13,736 bases of DNA. It comes from an uncultured Microbacteriaceae bacterium. Lineage in GTDB: Bacteria > Actinomycetota > Actinomycetes > Actinomycetales > Microbacteriaceae. Under the pieces are notes generated by a model. That model was given only the letters and a program-made list of their open reading frames with translations, did no database searches and had not been told where the DNA came from. This document shows, in pieces, positions 13,451 through 13,736 of the stretch. The stretch covers positions 1 to 13,736 of the forward strand of contig CAKUJB010000038.1 in assembly GCA_934661165.1 (NCBI GenBank). Direction: 5' to 3'. Position numbers and translations under genes: made by a program. Position 1 is the first letter of the stretch. Every line of letters starts with the position of its first letter.

Positions 13451-13736
13451 CCGTATGCATCCCCAGCGCCGCCGAGGGCGGAGCAAGCCTTGTCGCGCTC
13501 GTCGTGCTCATTGCGCGAGCCGAGTACGGCATGGCCACTTATCCTCGACTCCGCATAGGCCCTGTCATCGGCAGGCCTCATCGTCACCGGTGGACGGACT
13601 TCGAGCAGAGGGGAAAGCTTGCTCATCGAGGCTCTTGCATCAGGCCGAGAGGATTTGAGCCTGCGACCCCTTGACCCCCAGGCGTCCAAGTGGTTTAGCA
13701 CTCGCCGAGAACCGCGTAATTCCGCGGATCAGATCA
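13451..13736. other. Non-coding right end with lower GC and a tRNA-like remnant
   Basis: I find no convincing gene here. Open frames on both strands lack start signals or recognisable sequence. GC content is visibly lower than in the flanking genes. A short stem CCGCC-GAG-GGCGG (13469-13481), 18 bp after the regulator stop, is a weak terminator candidate. The tRNA-Pro-like segment is listed separately. Confidence 0.5.
13647..13681 (-). other. tRNA-Pro(GGG) 3'-half copy, possible attachment site (att)
   Basis: On the minus strand this 35-nt stretch starts with CTGGGGGTCAAGGGG, i.e. an anticodon loop with GGG plus the 3' side of the stem, and continues through GCAGGCTCAAATCCTCTC, a T-arm. From memory of actinobacterial tRNA-Pro(GGG) genes it differs at only two positions (TTCAAAT to CTCAAAT and CCTGT to CCTCT). 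The 5' half (D-arm, acceptor) is not present in the 55 bases to the right, and the acceptor end diverges after the T-stem, so it is not a functional tRNA. A 3'-half tRNA copy is the usual footprint of tyrosine-recombinase elements; pSAM2-type elements use tRNA-Pro. Confidence 0.55.

Noticed and set aside
13366..13701. Minus-strand 111-codon frame at the right end
   Set aside because: It crosses the tRNA-Pro-like segment and the end of the regulator gene and shows no recognisable sequence or ribosome site.
13640..13727. Functional tRNA on the minus strand
   Set aside because: The T-arm and GGG anticodon loop are present, but I could not fold a D-arm, anticodon stem or acceptor stem from the adjoining bases, and the T-stem has a mismatch.
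1..13736. CRISPR array, insertion sequence, toxin-antitoxin or phage defence genes
   Set aside because: No regularly spaced repeats, transposase motifs or recognisable toxin/antitoxin or nuclease genes were seen on either strand.

Overview
The window is very GC-rich chromosomal DNA (about 70 % G+C by eye) from an actinobacterium. Dense ATGA-coupled operons, a TTG start, apparently leaderless genes with TAnnnT -10 boxes, abundant lipoproteins and an ER/SipW-type signal peptidase fit Microbacteriaceae or a close relative. The family placement is inference; there is no rRNA or other marker here.

Layout, left to right. 1-934 (+): the tail of a membrane-anchored Gly/Ala/Thr-rich protein, translationally coupled to a SipW/ER-type signal peptidase I. 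953-3276 (-): a GH15 glucoamylase/trehalase-type glycosidase overlapping a DUF488 gene. 3350-4705 (+), divergent from GH15: a glucose-6-phosphate dehydrogenase homologue with an altered substrate motif. GH15 releases glucose, so the pair may feed the oxidative pentose phosphate pathway. 4706-4951: structured non-coding DNA between convergent genes, with a 35-bp tandem duplication and a 23-bp hairpin. 4952-5119 (-): a 55-aa acidic ORF. 5304-6085 (-): an HtrA/trypsin-PDZ protease pseudogene that has lost its catalytic-serine segment and carries an in-frame stop.

6257-7752 (+): a solute-binding-type lipoprotein coupled to a six-helix cation diffusion facilitator. 7749-8360 (-): three more short acidic, Pro-rich ORFs; three of the four acidic ORFs in the window begin with a PR[D/N]P motif. 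8446-9698 (-): two coupled lipoproteins with a Pro/Ser/Thr linker and a G-x-W, possibly lipocalin-like, domain. 9804-12322 (-): a two-gene operon of a membrane-anchored alpha/beta hydrolase and a class C beta-lactamase-type lipoprotein. 12488-13450 (+): a divergent two-HTH regulator. A perfect 12-bp-arm palindrome lies over its own predicted promoter and just upstream of the hydrolase operon's predicted promoter, so it is a good candidate operator.

13451-13736: no gene found, visibly lower GC, and a near-exact copy of the 3' half of an actinobacterial tRNA-Pro(GGG) on the minus strand. This looks like an integration-site remnant and suggests that a mobile element begins to the right of the window.

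The most noteworthy observations are the decayed protease, the small acidic protein family, the lipoprotein/CDF pair with an apparently non-canonical metal site, the tRNA-Pro half-copy and a strong excess of the heptamer GAATGCG. I found no complete, clearly new multi-gene system such as a defence island, CRISPR array or biosynthetic cluster.
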